NCBI GenBank assembly: GCA_045541355.1
Contig: JAZQIW010000111.1
Location: 6,070-70,069, forward strand
DNA: 64,000 bases
From: UMGS1387 sp045541355
Lineage (GTDB): Bacteria; Bacillota; Clostridia; Oscillospirales; CAG-382
Reading direction: 5' to 3'
Shown here piece after piece: positions 43,508 through 52,281 of this stretch. How positions within the stretch are numbered: the first letter of the stretch is position 1; each line of letters opens with the position of its first letter. Both the position numbers and the translations under genes were made by a program. A model generated the notes under the pieces. That model did no database searches. It was given only the letters and a program-made list of their open reading frames with translations, and was not told the origin of the DNA.

Positions 43508-43635
43508 CTTTACTGAAAAGAAAAAAGTAAGCAAAAAAGAAAAGAACTTAGCACCTTTTCGCATTTATGATATAACACATCACAGTTGCTCGAGTTTTGC
43601 CAATCCTTTGCACCAAACGACGGCGCAAGGGGTTT
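43508..43635 (+). repeat. Tandem intergenic repeat, copy 2
   Basis: Second copy, offset exactly 148 bases. Scattered substitutions but almost no indels. In the 3' hairpin CCCTTGC has become CCTTTGC and stays paired with GCAAGGGG through a wobble, which suggests the structure is kept. It ends before the promoter of the next gene. Confidence 0.85.
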
Positions 43636-43674
43636 TGACTTTCATTGTATATCATAGTTAACATATATTTCTTA

Positions 43675-43703
43675 TTGTCAACAAACACCTATACTGATAT
43701 AAT
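43675..43703 (+). promoter_or_regulatory. Promoter of the beta-helix transferase gene
   Basis: TTGTCA, 17 bases, TATAAT, 47 bases before the ATG. Confidence 0.75.
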
Positions 43704-43750
43704 AATATAGACATTATGATTTTGCTTTCGAGTACGAAAGGAGAATACAT

Positions 43751-44413
43751 ATGCAAATATTGACAAAGGACTTATTAGATTTGAGCAAAACCATCGGAGG
43801 GTCTTATCTTAATGGCTTCGACAATCCATGGAAAGCTCTTCGTGGAATTAATGATTACATAATACAACTTGGAAACACATTATCGAAGCAGAACTTCACT
43901 CTTGTCTCGGAAAACATATGGATTTCAAAAAATGCCGACATTTCAAAAAGTGCCTCCATCACAGGTCCCTGTATCATTGACGAAGGTGCTGAAATCCGTC
44001 ACTGTGCTTTTATCAGAGGCAGTGTTATAATTGGTAAAGGCACAGTCATCGGCAACTCAACCGAGCTTAAAAACTGCATTTTGTTTGACGGTGTTCAAGT
44101 ACCTCATTTCAATTACATCGGCGACAGTATTCTTGGTTACAAGTCACATTTTGGTGCAGGTTCTGTTACAAGTAATGTTAAGAGCGACAAAAGCCTTATA
44201 TCAATCAGAACGGAAAACGAGGTTATCAAAACCGAGCAAAAAAAGTTTGGTGCCATAGTAGGTGATTTTTGTGAAATCGGATGCAACAGTGTGCTTTGCC
44301 CGGGAACAATTCTCGGCAGAAATGTAACAATATATCCCTCAAGCATGGTCAGAGGATATATTCATGAAAACTCGATTTACAAAAGCAGTAACGCCATAGT
44401 TACAAAGCAATGA
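43751..44413 (+). CDS. Left-handed beta-helix transferase (GlmU C-terminal-like)
   Basis: A 220-residue protein made mostly of hexapeptide repeats (ISKSASITGPCIIDEGAEIRHCAFIRGSVIIGKGTVIG), with the HFNYIGDSILGYKSHFGAGSVTSNVKSD block seen in the acyltransferase half of GlmU-like proteins. The pyrophosphorylase half is absent and the first ~60 residues are a helical cap, as in the stand-alone 'UDP-N-acetylglucosamine pyrophosphorylase' proteins of Clostridia. Probably an acyl- or acetyltransferase acting on a sugar nucleotide. Confidence 0.8.
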   Translation: MQILTKDLLDLSKTIGGSYLNGFDNPWKALRGINDYIIQLGNTLSKQNFTLVSENIWISKNADISKSASITGPCIIDEGAEIRHCAFIRGSVIIGKGTVIGNSTELKNCILFDGVQVPHFNYIGDSILGYKSHFGAGSVTSNVKSDKSLISIRTENEVIKTEQKKFGAIVGDFCEIGCNSVLCPGTILGRNVTIYPSSMVRGYIHENSIYKSSNAIVTKQ

Positions 44414-44417
44414 AAGA

Positions 44418-44443
44418 GCCCCGATGTCAACAGGCATCGGGGC
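44418..44443. terminator. Hairpin between convergent genes
   Basis: GCCCCGATG-tcaacagg-CATCGGGGC, a perfect 9-bp GC-rich stem. There is no T tract on the plus strand; on the minus strand TCTTTC follows. It is likely a terminator or transcript-end stabiliser for either side. Confidence 0.6.
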
Positions 44444-44488
44444 ACGACTATAAACATTGAGCTGAATACAAATAACTATATGTACAGA

Positions 44489-44926
44489 TTACTGCTTATC
44501 CTTAAGAAGGTCTCTGATTTCAGCAAGGAGAAGCTCTTCCTTTGTGGGTTCAGGCTCAGCTGCGGGAGCTTCTTCAACGGCCTCCTGCTTCTTACGAAGA
44601 TTCTTTGCTGAGTTAATTGCCTTTACAAACACAAAAACAGCAAGTGCAATAATGATAAAATCAATTATAAACTGAATGAAGAGACCGTATCTGATAGCAT
44701 TTTCAGCCACAACCTCGACACCTTCTTCAATCACTGCGGGAGTAAGCACATACTTAAGGTCAGAAACGCTTACACCGCCTGTAAGCATACCCACAACAGG
44801 CATAATTACATCCGCAACGAGTGATTTTGTGATGTTACCGAAAGCTGTTGCGATAACAACACCGACTGCCATATCAACAACATTACCCTTGTTGATAAAT
44901 TCCTTAAATTCCTTGAAAAACTTCAT
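44489..44926 (-). CDS. mscL: Large-conductance mechanosensitive channel
   Basis: A 145-residue MscL. The amphipathic N-terminus MKFFKEFKEFINKGNVVDMAVGVVIATAFG leads into TM1, a variable periplasmic loop and TM2, then a cytoplasmic helix ending KEELLLAEIRDLLKDKQ, with an acidic Pro/Ala linker (EEAPAAEPEP). It opens under high membrane tension. The ATG at 44926 has GGAGAA upstream; a longer reading to 45025 overlaps hpt and lacks support. Confidence 0.95.
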   Translation of the reverse strand: MKFFKEFKEFINKGNVVDMAVGVVIATAFGNITKSLVADVIMPVVGMLTGGVSVSDLKYVLTPAVIEEGVEVVAENAIRYGLFIQFIIDFIIIALAVFVFVKAINSAKNLRKKQEAVEEAPAAEPEPTKEELLLAEIRDLLKDKQ

Positions 44927-44942
44927 GATAAATTCTCCTTTT

Positions 44943-45500
44943 TTATTTATTATAAACCTCTGGTTTAAGAACTCCGACATAAGGCAGGTTACGGTAAAGC
45001 TCATTATAATCAAGACCGTAGCCAACTATAAATTCATCGGGAATAATAAAGCCCTGATAATCTATTTTTACATCCTTTTGGCGTCTTTCAGGCTTATTGA
45101 AAAGTGCGCAAAGCTTGACATCATGCGCATTAAGCACTGTCTTTAAATGGTTAAGAAGCCAGGAAAGCGTATTTCCCGTATCAAGTATATCCTCAATAAC
45201 AACAACATTATATTCGGACAAATCCATAATATCAGGATTTGATTTGAGAGAAATAACGCCGGAGGACTCAGTTCCGCTGGCATAAGAGGACACTTTGACA
45301 AAGTCAATCTCTGCCTTAAGATTAAATTCCTTCATAAGGTCTGACATAAAAACAACTGCACCTTTAAGTGTACACATAAGAAGCACCTTTTTATCGGAAT
45401 CTTTAAAGTCATTCTCCATTTCTCTTGCAATTCTCTTTACGGCACCCGCAATTTCTGCTTCGGAAACAAGTACCTTCGCTATATCATTTTCGTATGTCAT
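44943..45500 (-). CDS. hpt: Hypoxanthine phosphoribosyltransferase
   Basis: A 185-residue type I phosphoribosyltransferase: LLMCTLKGAVVFMSDLM, VSSYASGTESSGVI on the flexible loop, and the PRPP loop VVVIEDILDTGNTLSWL; YQGFIIPDEFIVGYGLDYNE gives the purine-contact region. It salvages hypoxanthine and guanine. It overlaps tsaB by four bases (ATGA) and precedes mscL. Confidence 0.96.
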   Translation of the reverse strand: MTYENDIAKVLVSEAEIAGAVKRIAREMENDFKDSDKKVLLMCTLKGAVVFMSDLMKEFNLKAEIDFVKVSSYASGTESSGVISLKSNPDIMDLSEYNVVVIEDILDTGNTLSWLLNHLKTVLNAHDVKLCALFNKPERRQKDVKIDYQGFIIPDEFIVGYGLDYNELYRNLPYVGVLKPEVYNK

Positions 45501-46237
45501 TGATTTGCCATCCTTTCATTTCGTTCACGTTCTGCCTGTGAAAGACGAAGATAAACGGGATTTAATCTATCTGCATCAACAGACTCAGTCATATGGTTAA
45601 AAGCACATCTCGCGACACTTACAGCATCCTGCAAAACTCTGTCACAACGTGCAGTACATATTTTCATCTGCTCATATCCGAAAAGCTCACCGAAAAGCTT
45701 TTCGGCAAGATATGCACCGTCTCCTACAAGAATTATCTTTCGTTTAGCATACTTTTGATAAAGCTCGTCAAACAAATCGTTGGCACTTATTGCCCTATCA
45801 TCGCAAAGACGTTTAATATTTCCTTTTCCGTCGGCAGTAAACAAAGCATTATAAAACTGATTTCTACGTGCATCCATACACGCACATATTACCGTATTAC
45901 GGGCTTCGTCATCGGCATTATATGCCAGAGCTTCAAGTGCAGAAACGGGTACGCATTTCACCTTTTCATTTGCAAAAGCAAGTCCCTTTACAGTTGATAT
46001 ACCGATTCTTACTCCGGTGAATGAACCGGGACCGGCGCTGATTGCAAGGCAATCAACCTCTGAAAGCTGACGACCCGCATTTTTTAGACAAAACTCCACC
46101 ATCGGCAGTATGCTCTCGCTATGGGTAAGAGTGCTGTTAAGTGTAGATGTACTGATTGGAAAAACTTTGTTATCTTTTATTTCACAAAGAGATGCGGATG
46201 CAGTTTTTGCAGTAGTATCAAGTGATAAAATATACAT
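45497..46237 (-). CDS. tsaB: tRNA threonylcarbamoyladenosine biosynthesis protein TsaB
   Basis: A 246-residue ASKHA-fold protein (YILSLDTTAKTASASLCE; CLAISAGPGSFTGVRIGISTVKGLAF), the non-catalytic partner of TsaD in making t6A37 on ANN-decoding tRNAs. TsaD and TsaE are not in the window. First gene of tsaB-hpt-mscL. Confidence 0.95.
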   Translation of the reverse strand: MYILSLDTTAKTASASLCEIKDNKVFPISTSTLNSTLTHSESILPMVEFCLKNAGRQLSEVDCLAISAGPGSFTGVRIGISTVKGLAFANEKVKCVPVSALEALAYNADDEARNTVICACMDARRNQFYNALFTADGKGNIKRLCDDRAISANDLFDELYQKYAKRKIILVGDGAYLAEKLFGELFGYEQMKICTARCDRVLQDAVSVARCAFNHMTESVDADRLNPVYLRLSQAERERNERMANQ

Positions 46238-46263
46238 AAACTACCTCTTATTTTTTTAAAGAA

Positions 46264-46295
46264 CAAAAAGGTCCATGCATCGGCACAGACCCCTT
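46264..46295 (-). terminator. Terminator after jag
   Basis: On the minus strand GGTCTGTGC-cgat-GCATGGACC, nine pairs including two G-U, followed by TTTTTG. Confidence 0.82.
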
Positions 46296-46302
46296 GGATT
46301 GA

Positions 46303-46983
46303 TTATTCCTCTGCGCCGAGAGTTTCTTCGCCGTATGCCACAACAACTCTTCTGTCACTATCGGCACCGATTGAATATGTGTGAACACCCTTTATGTTCT
46401 GAATCTCGGAGTGAATTATTCTTCTTTCATAACCGCTCATGGGTTCAAGAGTATAATTTCTTCCGGAGGTCAAAACACGGTCAGCCATTCTGCGGGCAAG
46501 TGCTTTAAGAGTATCTGTCCTCTTTTTACGGTAATTCTCGATATCAAGAATAATTCTGACATATTCATGCTTTTCGTTGCTCTTGGGGAAACGGCCTGCA
46601 ATAATGTTACAAAGGTACTGAAGAGAATCAAGAACATCGCCATGTCGTCCGATTATCATACCAAGGCCCTTGCCCTCAATATCAATATGAATATCCTTTT
46701 CGAGTGTGCCGTTTTCACCGAGGTTTTCTTCAATCTTTACAACCTTTGATACAGCATCAACTCCCATATCGGAAATCAGCTTATTAAGGAACTCTACAAT
46801 CTTATCCTGCACCGTAACCTTTGCAATAACCTTTACGGTTGCTTCGGATGAGAATATTCCGAGAAAGCCTTTTTTTGCTTCTTCCACAATTTCATAGGTG
46901 ACCTCACTTGTAGGTCTGCCAAGCTGATTTGCGCCGAGTTTGACAGCATCTTCAACTGTCTTTGCGCTTACAATTACTTCCAT
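46303..46983 (-). CDS. jag: RNA-binding protein Jag/KhpB
   Basis: A 226-residue protein with the three-part Jag layout: an N-terminal Jag_N domain (MEVIVSAKTVEDAVKLGANQLG), a central KH domain (IDIEGKGLGMIIGRHGDVLDSLQYL) and a C-terminal R3H domain (ALARRMADRVLTSGRNYTLEPMSGYERRIIH). It binds RNA and links to cell-division and wall control in other Firmicutes. The ATG at 46983 has AAAGGAGA upstream. It follows yidC, the standard order. Confidence 0.95.
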   Translation of the reverse strand: MEVIVSAKTVEDAVKLGANQLGRPTSEVTYEIVEEAKKGFLGIFSSEATVKVIAKVTVQDKIVEFLNKLISDMGVDAVSKVVKIEENLGENGTLEKDIHIDIEGKGLGMIIGRHGDVLDSLQYLCNIIAGRFPKSNEKHEYVRIILDIENYRKKRTDTLKALARRMADRVLTSGRNYTLEPMSGYERRIIHSEIQNIKGVHTYSIGADSDRRVVVAYGEETLGAEE

Positions 46984-47035
46984 TTCGTTCTCCTTTCCTG
47001 TAAATCGAAACACATTAAATTTTATAAATAATCGG

Positions 47036-47061
47036 AAATGCCGCCCACTTTTGCAGGCGGC
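47036..47061 (-). terminator. Hairpin after yidC
   Basis: On the minus strand GCCGCC-tgcaaaagtg-GGCGGC then ATTTCC. Weak T tract, so it may only attenuate read-through into jag. Confidence 0.5.
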
Positions 47062-47067
47062 AAAGCC

Positions 47068-48216
47068 TTATATTTTTCTTCTTGCCTTAAGGGGGCGTCC
47101 TGTTTCCTTGATTTTTTCTTTAACCTTAGGACTTATGCCGCACTTTCTCGTCGACATCTTATTTTCATCCTTTTGTGCTTTTTTAACGGAACCCGACTTA
47201 TCCGTTTCGACCGTCTTATCATAGTCATCATAATAATCGTCGGAAAGAACGGGTGCCTTCTTACCCTTTGACTTTCCCTTAAGCTGAAGCTCAGCCTCCT
47301 TAATCTGCTCGTCGGTTACAACGGGCACCGGGAAAAGCTTATAGAGAAGAATCTGCTGTGCCGCAGAAAGAATATTCTGGAAAATCCAGTAAACAGCAAT
47401 TGCCGAGGATACGCTGAAGGAAATGGAAACCGAAAGAAGCGGCATCATCCAATCCATCATCGCAAGACCGGGAACCTGTTCGCCGTTTGCGGGCTGCGGC
47501 TGGTATGTGAACTTTCTTATTATCTTTGTGCTGAAGAAAGCAAACATAAAGGTAAGAATGGGTATAAGCAAATAGATATTGAACTTAAACGAGGGAGTAA
47601 CCGTCAGGTCTACACCGAAAACTGTAAAGGAATGATGCAGCTCTGTAAGCTCATTTACCACATTATTCCACACAAATCCGCCGTCGGCAGCAGCTTCTGT
47701 AAACTTTTCACCTATTTTTGCCGCAGTCTCGGGACTGTCAACAATCTTCTGAATCATGGAAATTTCAGCATACGCCGATGTTTGCTTTTCAACAACTGCG
47801 TTATATGCCTGTGTCAGAAGAGCAACTCCGTCTTTACCCAAAGATGAAATATAGGTAAGAGGCTTGATAATTACACCGTAAAGTGCATAGATAACGGGAA
47901 GCTGAATGATAAGAGGCAGACATCCCGCCATGGGGTTTACGTTCTCCTCCTGATAGAGTTTCATTATTTCTTCGCTCATCTTCTGCTGGGTAGCCTGATC
48001 CTTACGTCCTGCATACTTCTTTCTTATTGCCATTTCCTTGGGACGAAGGCGTGCCTGCTTTACTGTATTCTTTTGCTGCTTAATGCCCAAAGGCAGAAGC
48101 AAAAGCTTTACAAAAAGAGCAAAAAGGAACAGAGTCAAAAGATAATTCTGTCCGAAAGTATTATAAAGGAATTTGATAATAAATCCAAAGATAGGTGATA
48201 TAACCGGAATATTCAT
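47068..48216 (-). CDS. yidC: Membrane protein insertase YidC/OxaA
   Basis: A 382-residue Oxa1-superfamily insertase with five predicted helices: LTLFLFALFVKLLLLPLGIKQQKN with the substrate-binding region, EENVNPMAGCLPLIIQLPVIYALYGVI, and WMMPLLSVSISFSVSSAIAVYWIFQN. It lacks an N-terminal lipobox, unlike Bacillus SpoIIIJ. The C-terminal tail is long and very basic (SPKVKEKIKETGRPLKARRKI), typical of a ribosome-binding tail. Neighbours yidD and jag are the classic set. Confidence 0.96.
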   Translation of the reverse strand: MNIPVISPIFGFIIKFLYNTFGQNYLLTLFLFALFVKLLLLPLGIKQQKNTVKQARLRPKEMAIRKKYAGRKDQATQQKMSEEIMKLYQEENVNPMAGCLPLIIQLPVIYALYGVIIKPLTYISSLGKDGVALLTQAYNAVVEKQTSAYAEISMIQKIVDSPETAAKIGEKFTEAAADGGFVWNNVVNELTELHHSFTVFGVDLTVTPSFKFNIYLLIPILTFMFAFFSTKIIRKFTYQPQPANGEQVPGLAMMDWMMPLLSVSISFSVSSAIAVYWIFQNILSAAQQILLYKLFPVPVVTDEQIKEAELQLKGKSKGKKAPVLSDDYYDDYDKTVETDKSGSVKKAQKDENKMSTRKCGISPKVKEKIKETGRPLKARRKI

Positions 48217-48218
48217 TA

Positions 48219-48485
48219 CTAATCTCCATTCTCCGCACTGTTGGTTTTTGCCTTTTTACCGAAAACAATCTTCTCGGGCACATAATCAATTCCGCCCTTG
48301 CAGAACGGATTACATCTAAGAAGCCGTTTTACCGAAAGATAGGTACCGCCGAAAAAGCCATGCTTATTATAGGCTTCGAGTGCGTAGCATGAGCATGAGG
48401 GATAAAACCTGCAGGATGGCTTTCTTTTTAAAGGTGAAACATACTTTCTGTACAGTTCAATAAGAAAAATACAAATCTTCTTCAC
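48219..48485 (-). CDS. yidD: Membrane protein insertion efficiency factor YidD
   Basis: An 88-residue YidD with the conserved RKPSCRFYPSCSCYALEAYNKHGFFGG core and RLLRCNPFCKGGIDYVP. The start is a GTG (48485) that overlaps the rnpA stop (GTGA). It sits between rnpA and yidC as in most Firmicutes. Confidence 0.94.
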   Translation of the reverse strand: MKKICIFLIELYRKYVSPLKRKPSCRFYPSCSCYALEAYNKHGFFGGTYLSVKRLLRCNPFCKGGIDYVPEKIVFGKKAKTNSAENGD

Positions 48486-48850
48486 TTTACTGCAACCTCT
48501 AACTTTTCAAGGGTTGTTTTAAGCTGCTTTTCAATATCGGTGCTCTTGACCGACTTTGAAAAAGCGGCAGCTCTTGCGGCAATTACAATAATATATCCGT
48601 CGCAAAGAGTTGGAAGAACAGCTCTGTACGCCTCTCTGATAATCCGCTTAACCCTGCTTCTTTTACATGCCTTGCCAAGCTTTGCATTTACAGCAATACC
48701 AAGTCTTGTCCGGACAGCACTGCCATCCGGATTTTTGCGATAGTTCTTTAAAACATATACCGCAGTATATTTATTTACGCCGCTTTTGCCCTTTCTATAT
48801 GCCTTAAGAAACATATGATTCTCGCAAAGCGGATACAATTTTCTGTTCAT
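48482..48850 (-). CDS. rnpA: Ribonuclease P protein component
   Basis: A 122-residue basic protein with the family RNR motif in the form RVKRIIREAYR and LGIAVNAKLGKACKRSRVKR. It binds RNase P RNA and aids tRNA 5' processing. The ATG at 48850 follows a GGGGAG site; an upstream in-frame start at 48907 is less likely. It follows rpmH. Confidence 0.95.
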   Translation of the reverse strand: MNRKLYPLCENHMFLKAYRKGKSGVNKYTAVYVLKNYRKNPDGSAVRTRLGIAVNAKLGKACKRSRVKRIIREAYRAVLPTLCDGYIIVIAARAAAFSKSVKSTDIEKQLKTTLEKLEVAVK

Positions 48851-48942
48851 ATACTCACTCCCCGAGTCAAACGTAAAAAAGGTGAAGTCCATGCACAAGA
48901 CGTACATAAATGAACCTCACCCTTTATAGTTTTTGACTGCAA

Positions 48943-49077
48943 TTAGTATGTGAGTCTTGCTCTGCCCTTAGCGCGTCTTCTCTTTAATACCTTTCTGCCG
49001 TTAGCAGTTTTCATACGCTTTCTGAAGCCGTGCTCAACTTTTCTCTGGCGTTTCTTAGGCTGATATGTTCTTACCAC
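48943..49077 (-). CDS. rpmH: 50S ribosomal protein L34
   Basis: A 44-residue, highly basic protein read from GTG at 49077: VRTYQPKKRQRKVEHGFRK and onward to RAKGRARLTY, unmistakably L34. An AGAGAGGTG ribosome site lies about eight bases upstream. It heads the rpmH-rnpA-yidD-yidC-jag block. Confidence 0.97.
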   Translation of the reverse strand: MVRTYQPKKRQRKVEHGFRKRMKTANGRKVLKRRRAKGRARLTY

Positions 49078-49153
49078 TGTGATTGCACCTCTCTTTCACC
49101 GCATCGAAACATATATATACATTTCAAAGCATACCTTTACAAATTACTCGTAT

Positions 49154-49183
49154 ATTATACAACAAAGCATCTTCGTTTGTCAA
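49154..49183 (-). promoter_or_regulatory. Promoter of rpmH
   Basis: Minus strand TTGACA, 18 bases, TATAAT. No DnaA boxes are visible here. Confidence 0.85.
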
Positions 49184-49233
49184 GACTTTTCTTCGTCAAA
49201 TCCTGCCAAAATTATAAATTTTTTGTTAAGTCT

Positions 49234-50214
49234 TTAAACAACACCTATACTTCTTAGAACAAAGCTGAAAGCAAATATGGTGAACATACTGCAAAGCGTG
49301 GACAACAGCACGATCTGATTTGCAAGCGGTGCATCGGCGTGCATATTTTTAGCCATTATATAGCTGCTTATTGCCGTAGGAGTTCCGAACACTATCATTA
49401 TTATTCCGAGATGCACTCCCGAAAGTCCGACTGCAAAATATGCCAAAAGCATACACACAATCGGCAAAATGACCGTCTTTATCGCGGTACAGCAGGCAGC
49501 AATACCTATTCTTCCGCGAAGCTTTGAAAAATCAAAGGTCGCACCTATTGTGATGAGTGCAAGGGTTGTTGAAGCCTTTGAAAAATACTGGAGTGAGCTC
49601 GTCACAAAATCGGGAATACACTCCCCTATTCCGAATATTCCAAAGGGAAGTGCTATCAAAATGGAAATTACAAGTGGATTCTTGACAATTCCCATTACAA
49701 TCTGCAAAATTCTCTTTCCAAACGACATTGTTTCAGACTCTTTTTCGGGATTGAAAATACACAGAACTGCAACTGCAAGCACATTATATACAGGCACTAT
49801 AACTGCAAGGATAATTGATGCAAGGCGTCCCCCCTCGTCACCAAACAGACTTATTGCAAAGGGAATGCCGAGAAATGCAACATTAGATCTGAAAACACCC
49901 TGCACAAATGCGCCCGTCTTGCCTTTATCTTTAATAAACAAAGGTGTAACAATGCACATAAATATCGTGAAAACAACTGCCGCGGCAACGCAAAACGCTA
50001 TAAGCGTAAGATCAGACTTTGATATGCTTGTCATATCAATATACGCGACATTTGTAAACAAAAGACAAGGCAGCAGAACTCTGAAAACAAGCTTATCGCT
50101 GACAGAGACAAATTCATCCGTCAGAAACCCTGTCTTTCTCAGTAAATACCCCATTGCCGCAACAACAAATATAGGCATTACGGCACTGAATGCATATAGA
50201 AAATCCGCAAGCAT
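49234..50214 (-). CDS. AEC family transporter
   Basis: A 326-residue membrane protein with about ten helices of the auxin-efflux-carrier/malate-permease family (VVAAMGYLLRKTGFLTDEFVSVSDKLVFRVLLPCLLFTNVA at the start; GTPTAISSYIMAKNMHADAPLANQIVLLSTLCSM at the end). Family members export or import organic acids; substrate unclear. It overlaps the CapA stop by one base (TAATG). Confidence 0.9.
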   Translation of the reverse strand: MLADFLYAFSAVMPIFVVAAMGYLLRKTGFLTDEFVSVSDKLVFRVLLPCLLFTNVAYIDMTSISKSDLTLIAFCVAAAVVFTIFMCIVTPLFIKDKGKTGAFVQGVFRSNVAFLGIPFAISLFGDEGGRLASIILAVIVPVYNVLAVAVLCIFNPEKESETMSFGKRILQIVMGIVKNPLVISILIALPFGIFGIGECIPDFVTSSLQYFSKASTTLALITIGATFDFSKLRGRIGIAACCTAIKTVILPIVCMLLAYFAVGLSGVHLGIIMIVFGTPTAISSYIMAKNMHADAPLANQIVLLSTLCSMFTIFAFSFVLRSIGVV

Positions 50215-51530
50215 TATTCCTTTTCCTCTCTATAAAAGTCCTCAATCAAAAATTCGTCGGGGATAGTATCTTCAACAATGCCGTAAAGATAATCCATACT
50301 TCTTCTTACATCTGTGCCCCTTACCTGTGTACCGTGATTTCTCAGCATTTCCTCGGTATAATCCGACAGCTTATGAATCTTGAACTTTCTGACTCCGCTG
50401 TTAAAATGACACACCGTAGGAATGAAGTAAGGGCTTTGAATGAAGGCATCGTCACCAATTTTAACAATATCAAAGCCTGCAATACCGCCGACCATGTTTC
50501 TCATATATTCCATACCCGAAAGAATATTGCTAAGAGAATATATCACCAGCGTTTTACCTCCATCGGGTCTATCCTTCCAAAGCATGGGCTGAAGCACATG
50601 AGAATGGCTTCCGAGTATCACATCAACACCGTTATCCACCATTATCTGCATCTGTTTTTCCTGAAGCCACGAAGGCTCAAACCAATGCTCATTACCCCAA
50701 TGAATTGATACTATAACGATATCTGCAAGCTCTCTTGCCTTTTTCGTCTGTCTGTCGATTTCATCATTTGACGACTCATCACAAAGGGGTATAACCATTT
50801 CGCTTCCCTTATTCAGCGGTATACCGTTTGTTCCGTAGGTATATGCAAGAAATGCTATGCTGATGCCGTTTTTTTCAACAACTCTTATGTTTTCATAGTC
50901 CTCTTTATTGAGAAATCCGCCTATATAGGTAACATCCTCCTGTGCCTGCCAGAACTCTATTGTTCTTTTATACCCTGCATCTCTTCTGTCAAGCATATGA
51001 TTATTGGCAAGATTTATCACATTAAAGCCAAGCTCCATAAGATCATATCCAACAGTATCGGGAGAATTAAACATCGGATATCCCGAATATCCGCCGTTTT
51101 CCTTACCTGCAAAAGGCGACTCCTGATTAATATACGCAAGGTCTGCCTGCTTGATAATGGGAGCTATGTTTTCAAACATCGGAAGAAAATCATAGTCCTT
51201 ATCGCTGCCCGAAGCATTATTTGCCGCATCCGAATAAACGGAAGAGTGGATAATATTATCCCCCACCGCAGCAAAAGAAACGGTATTAATATTGGGCTTT
51301 TGTGTTTCACCGCCATTGGATGACGAAGCGACCGAAGAAACGGTGAGAGTCGAAAGCTTATCGTCAGACTCTTTTACAGGCGGCTTTTTTTCTATTTCAT
51401 CAATGGTATTTTCATTATCAATCTTATCAACAGAGGGCACTGTATTATCCGGCAAAAGCGATACAACAACCACTGCAGATATCAGCACAAAAAATGCAAT
51501 AAGAATGGGCAGAAGATATTTAGTTTTCAT
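50214..51530 (-). CDS. CapA family protein (metallophosphatase-like)
   Basis: A 438-residue protein with an N-terminal membrane anchor (residues 7-27), a polar linker, and a PGA_cap domain: AAVGDNIIHSSVY, NLANNHMLDR, VSIHWGNEHW and GSHSHVLQP, which are the metallophosphatase-like metal motifs. CapA proteins are linked to poly-gamma-glutamate capsule, but no capB/capC is nearby, so the role here is open. It overlaps the HAD gene by four bases. Confidence 0.88.
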   Translation of the reverse strand: MKTKYLLPILIAFFVLISAVVVVSLLPDNTVPSVDKIDNENTIDEIEKKPPVKESDDKLSTLTVSSVASSSNGGETQKPNINTVSFAAVGDNIIHSSVYSDAANNASGSDKDYDFLPMFENIAPIIKQADLAYINQESPFAGKENGGYSGYPMFNSPDTVGYDLMELGFNVINLANNHMLDRRDAGYKRTIEFWQAQEDVTYIGGFLNKEDYENIRVVEKNGISIAFLAYTYGTNGIPLNKGSEMVIPLCDESSNDEIDRQTKKARELADIVIVSIHWGNEHWFEPSWLQEKQMQIMVDNGVDVILGSHSHVLQPMLWKDRPDGGKTLVIYSLSNILSGMEYMRNMVGGIAGFDIVKIGDDAFIQSPYFIPTVCHFNSGVRKFKIHKLSDYTEEMLRNHGTQVRGTDVRRSMDYLYGIVEDTIPDEFLIEDFYREEKE

Positions 51531-52135
51531 TGGTTTTCTCTCCTTTCGGGATGCAGTTTGTACAAATTTGCTTTTTCGCCTTTAACAAGATAAACGCTTC
51601 CTTTTGCAAGCTTCATAAGCGGCAAATCGTTCATGGAATCAGTATAAAAATCGTCAATGGTCTTATCGGCAAAAAACTCTCGGAAAAGCTTTTCCTTATT
51701 TTTTCTGAAGCACAGGCGCAAAATCTTACCCGATGTCAAATCCACCTCAGAGCACAAAAGATTATTTATTCCCATCTGTTCAATCACCGGTCGGAGCAAG
51801 AAACCAAAGGAGGCTGACACGACTGCATCATCATCCTTTTTCACTTCACCGTAAAACCTGCGCAGCTTCTTTGAGTTTTTCTGCCAGAAAAGCTCTACAA
51901 GCTCATTTGCATCGGGACAGTCGAAAAGAAAGTCCATAACGTATTTTTCGCAAAGGCTCATCAGCTTTTCTTCGCTTACAAGACAAAGCTTATATTTTAC
52001 AAGCGTAAACACAACAATAAATATGAAACGGCACAGTCTCGGATGTTTTTTTACGCAAAACAGGTAAAAATCAAGCGTACTCTCACCATCATACAATGTA
52101 TTGTCAAAATCATATACGTTTATTTTATCCACCAC
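51527..52135 (-). CDS. HAD-superfamily phosphatase (HAD-IB)
   Basis: A 202-residue HAD protein: motif I DFDNTLYDGES at residues 9-19, helical cap region, the Lys of FRKNKEKLF, and motif IV TDSMNDLPLM. It resembles SerB-like and PgpB-like HAD-IB phosphatases; substrate not identifiable. The start seems to be a GTG (52135) with a weak ribosome site. It begins the HAD-CapA-AEC operon. Confidence 0.82.
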   Translation of the reverse strand: MVDKINVYDFDNTLYDGESTLDFYLFCVKKHPRLCRFIFIVVFTLVKYKLCLVSEEKLMSLCEKYVMDFLFDCPDANELVELFWQKNSKKLRRFYGEVKKDDDAVVSASFGFLLRPVIEQMGINNLLCSEVDLTSGKILRLCFRKNKEKLFREFFADKTIDDFYTDSMNDLPLMKLAKGSVYLVKGEKANLYKLHPERRENQ

Positions 52136-52224
52136 CGTTCTGCAAACAGTTTATCACAATTAATCAAGTTTGGCAACAGCAAAAGAAAGATTTATGGGCT
52201 TAAACGGGATTTTTTTCAAAACTA

Positions 52225-52253
52225 TTGACATTTTTTCACAATTATAATATAAT
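52225..52253 (+). promoter_or_regulatory. Promoter of the Mn2+-riboswitch/oadB transcript
   Basis: TTGACA, 17 bases, TATAAT, consensus at both boxes. A 210-base leader follows. Confidence 0.9.
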
Positions 52254-52281
52254 CCTATTGGTGCAGGCAAACCGGCAATAC

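Noticed and set aside
49078..49233. oriC/DnaA boxes beside rpmH
   Set aside because: No TTATCCACA-like sequence in either orientation; only a promoter is present.
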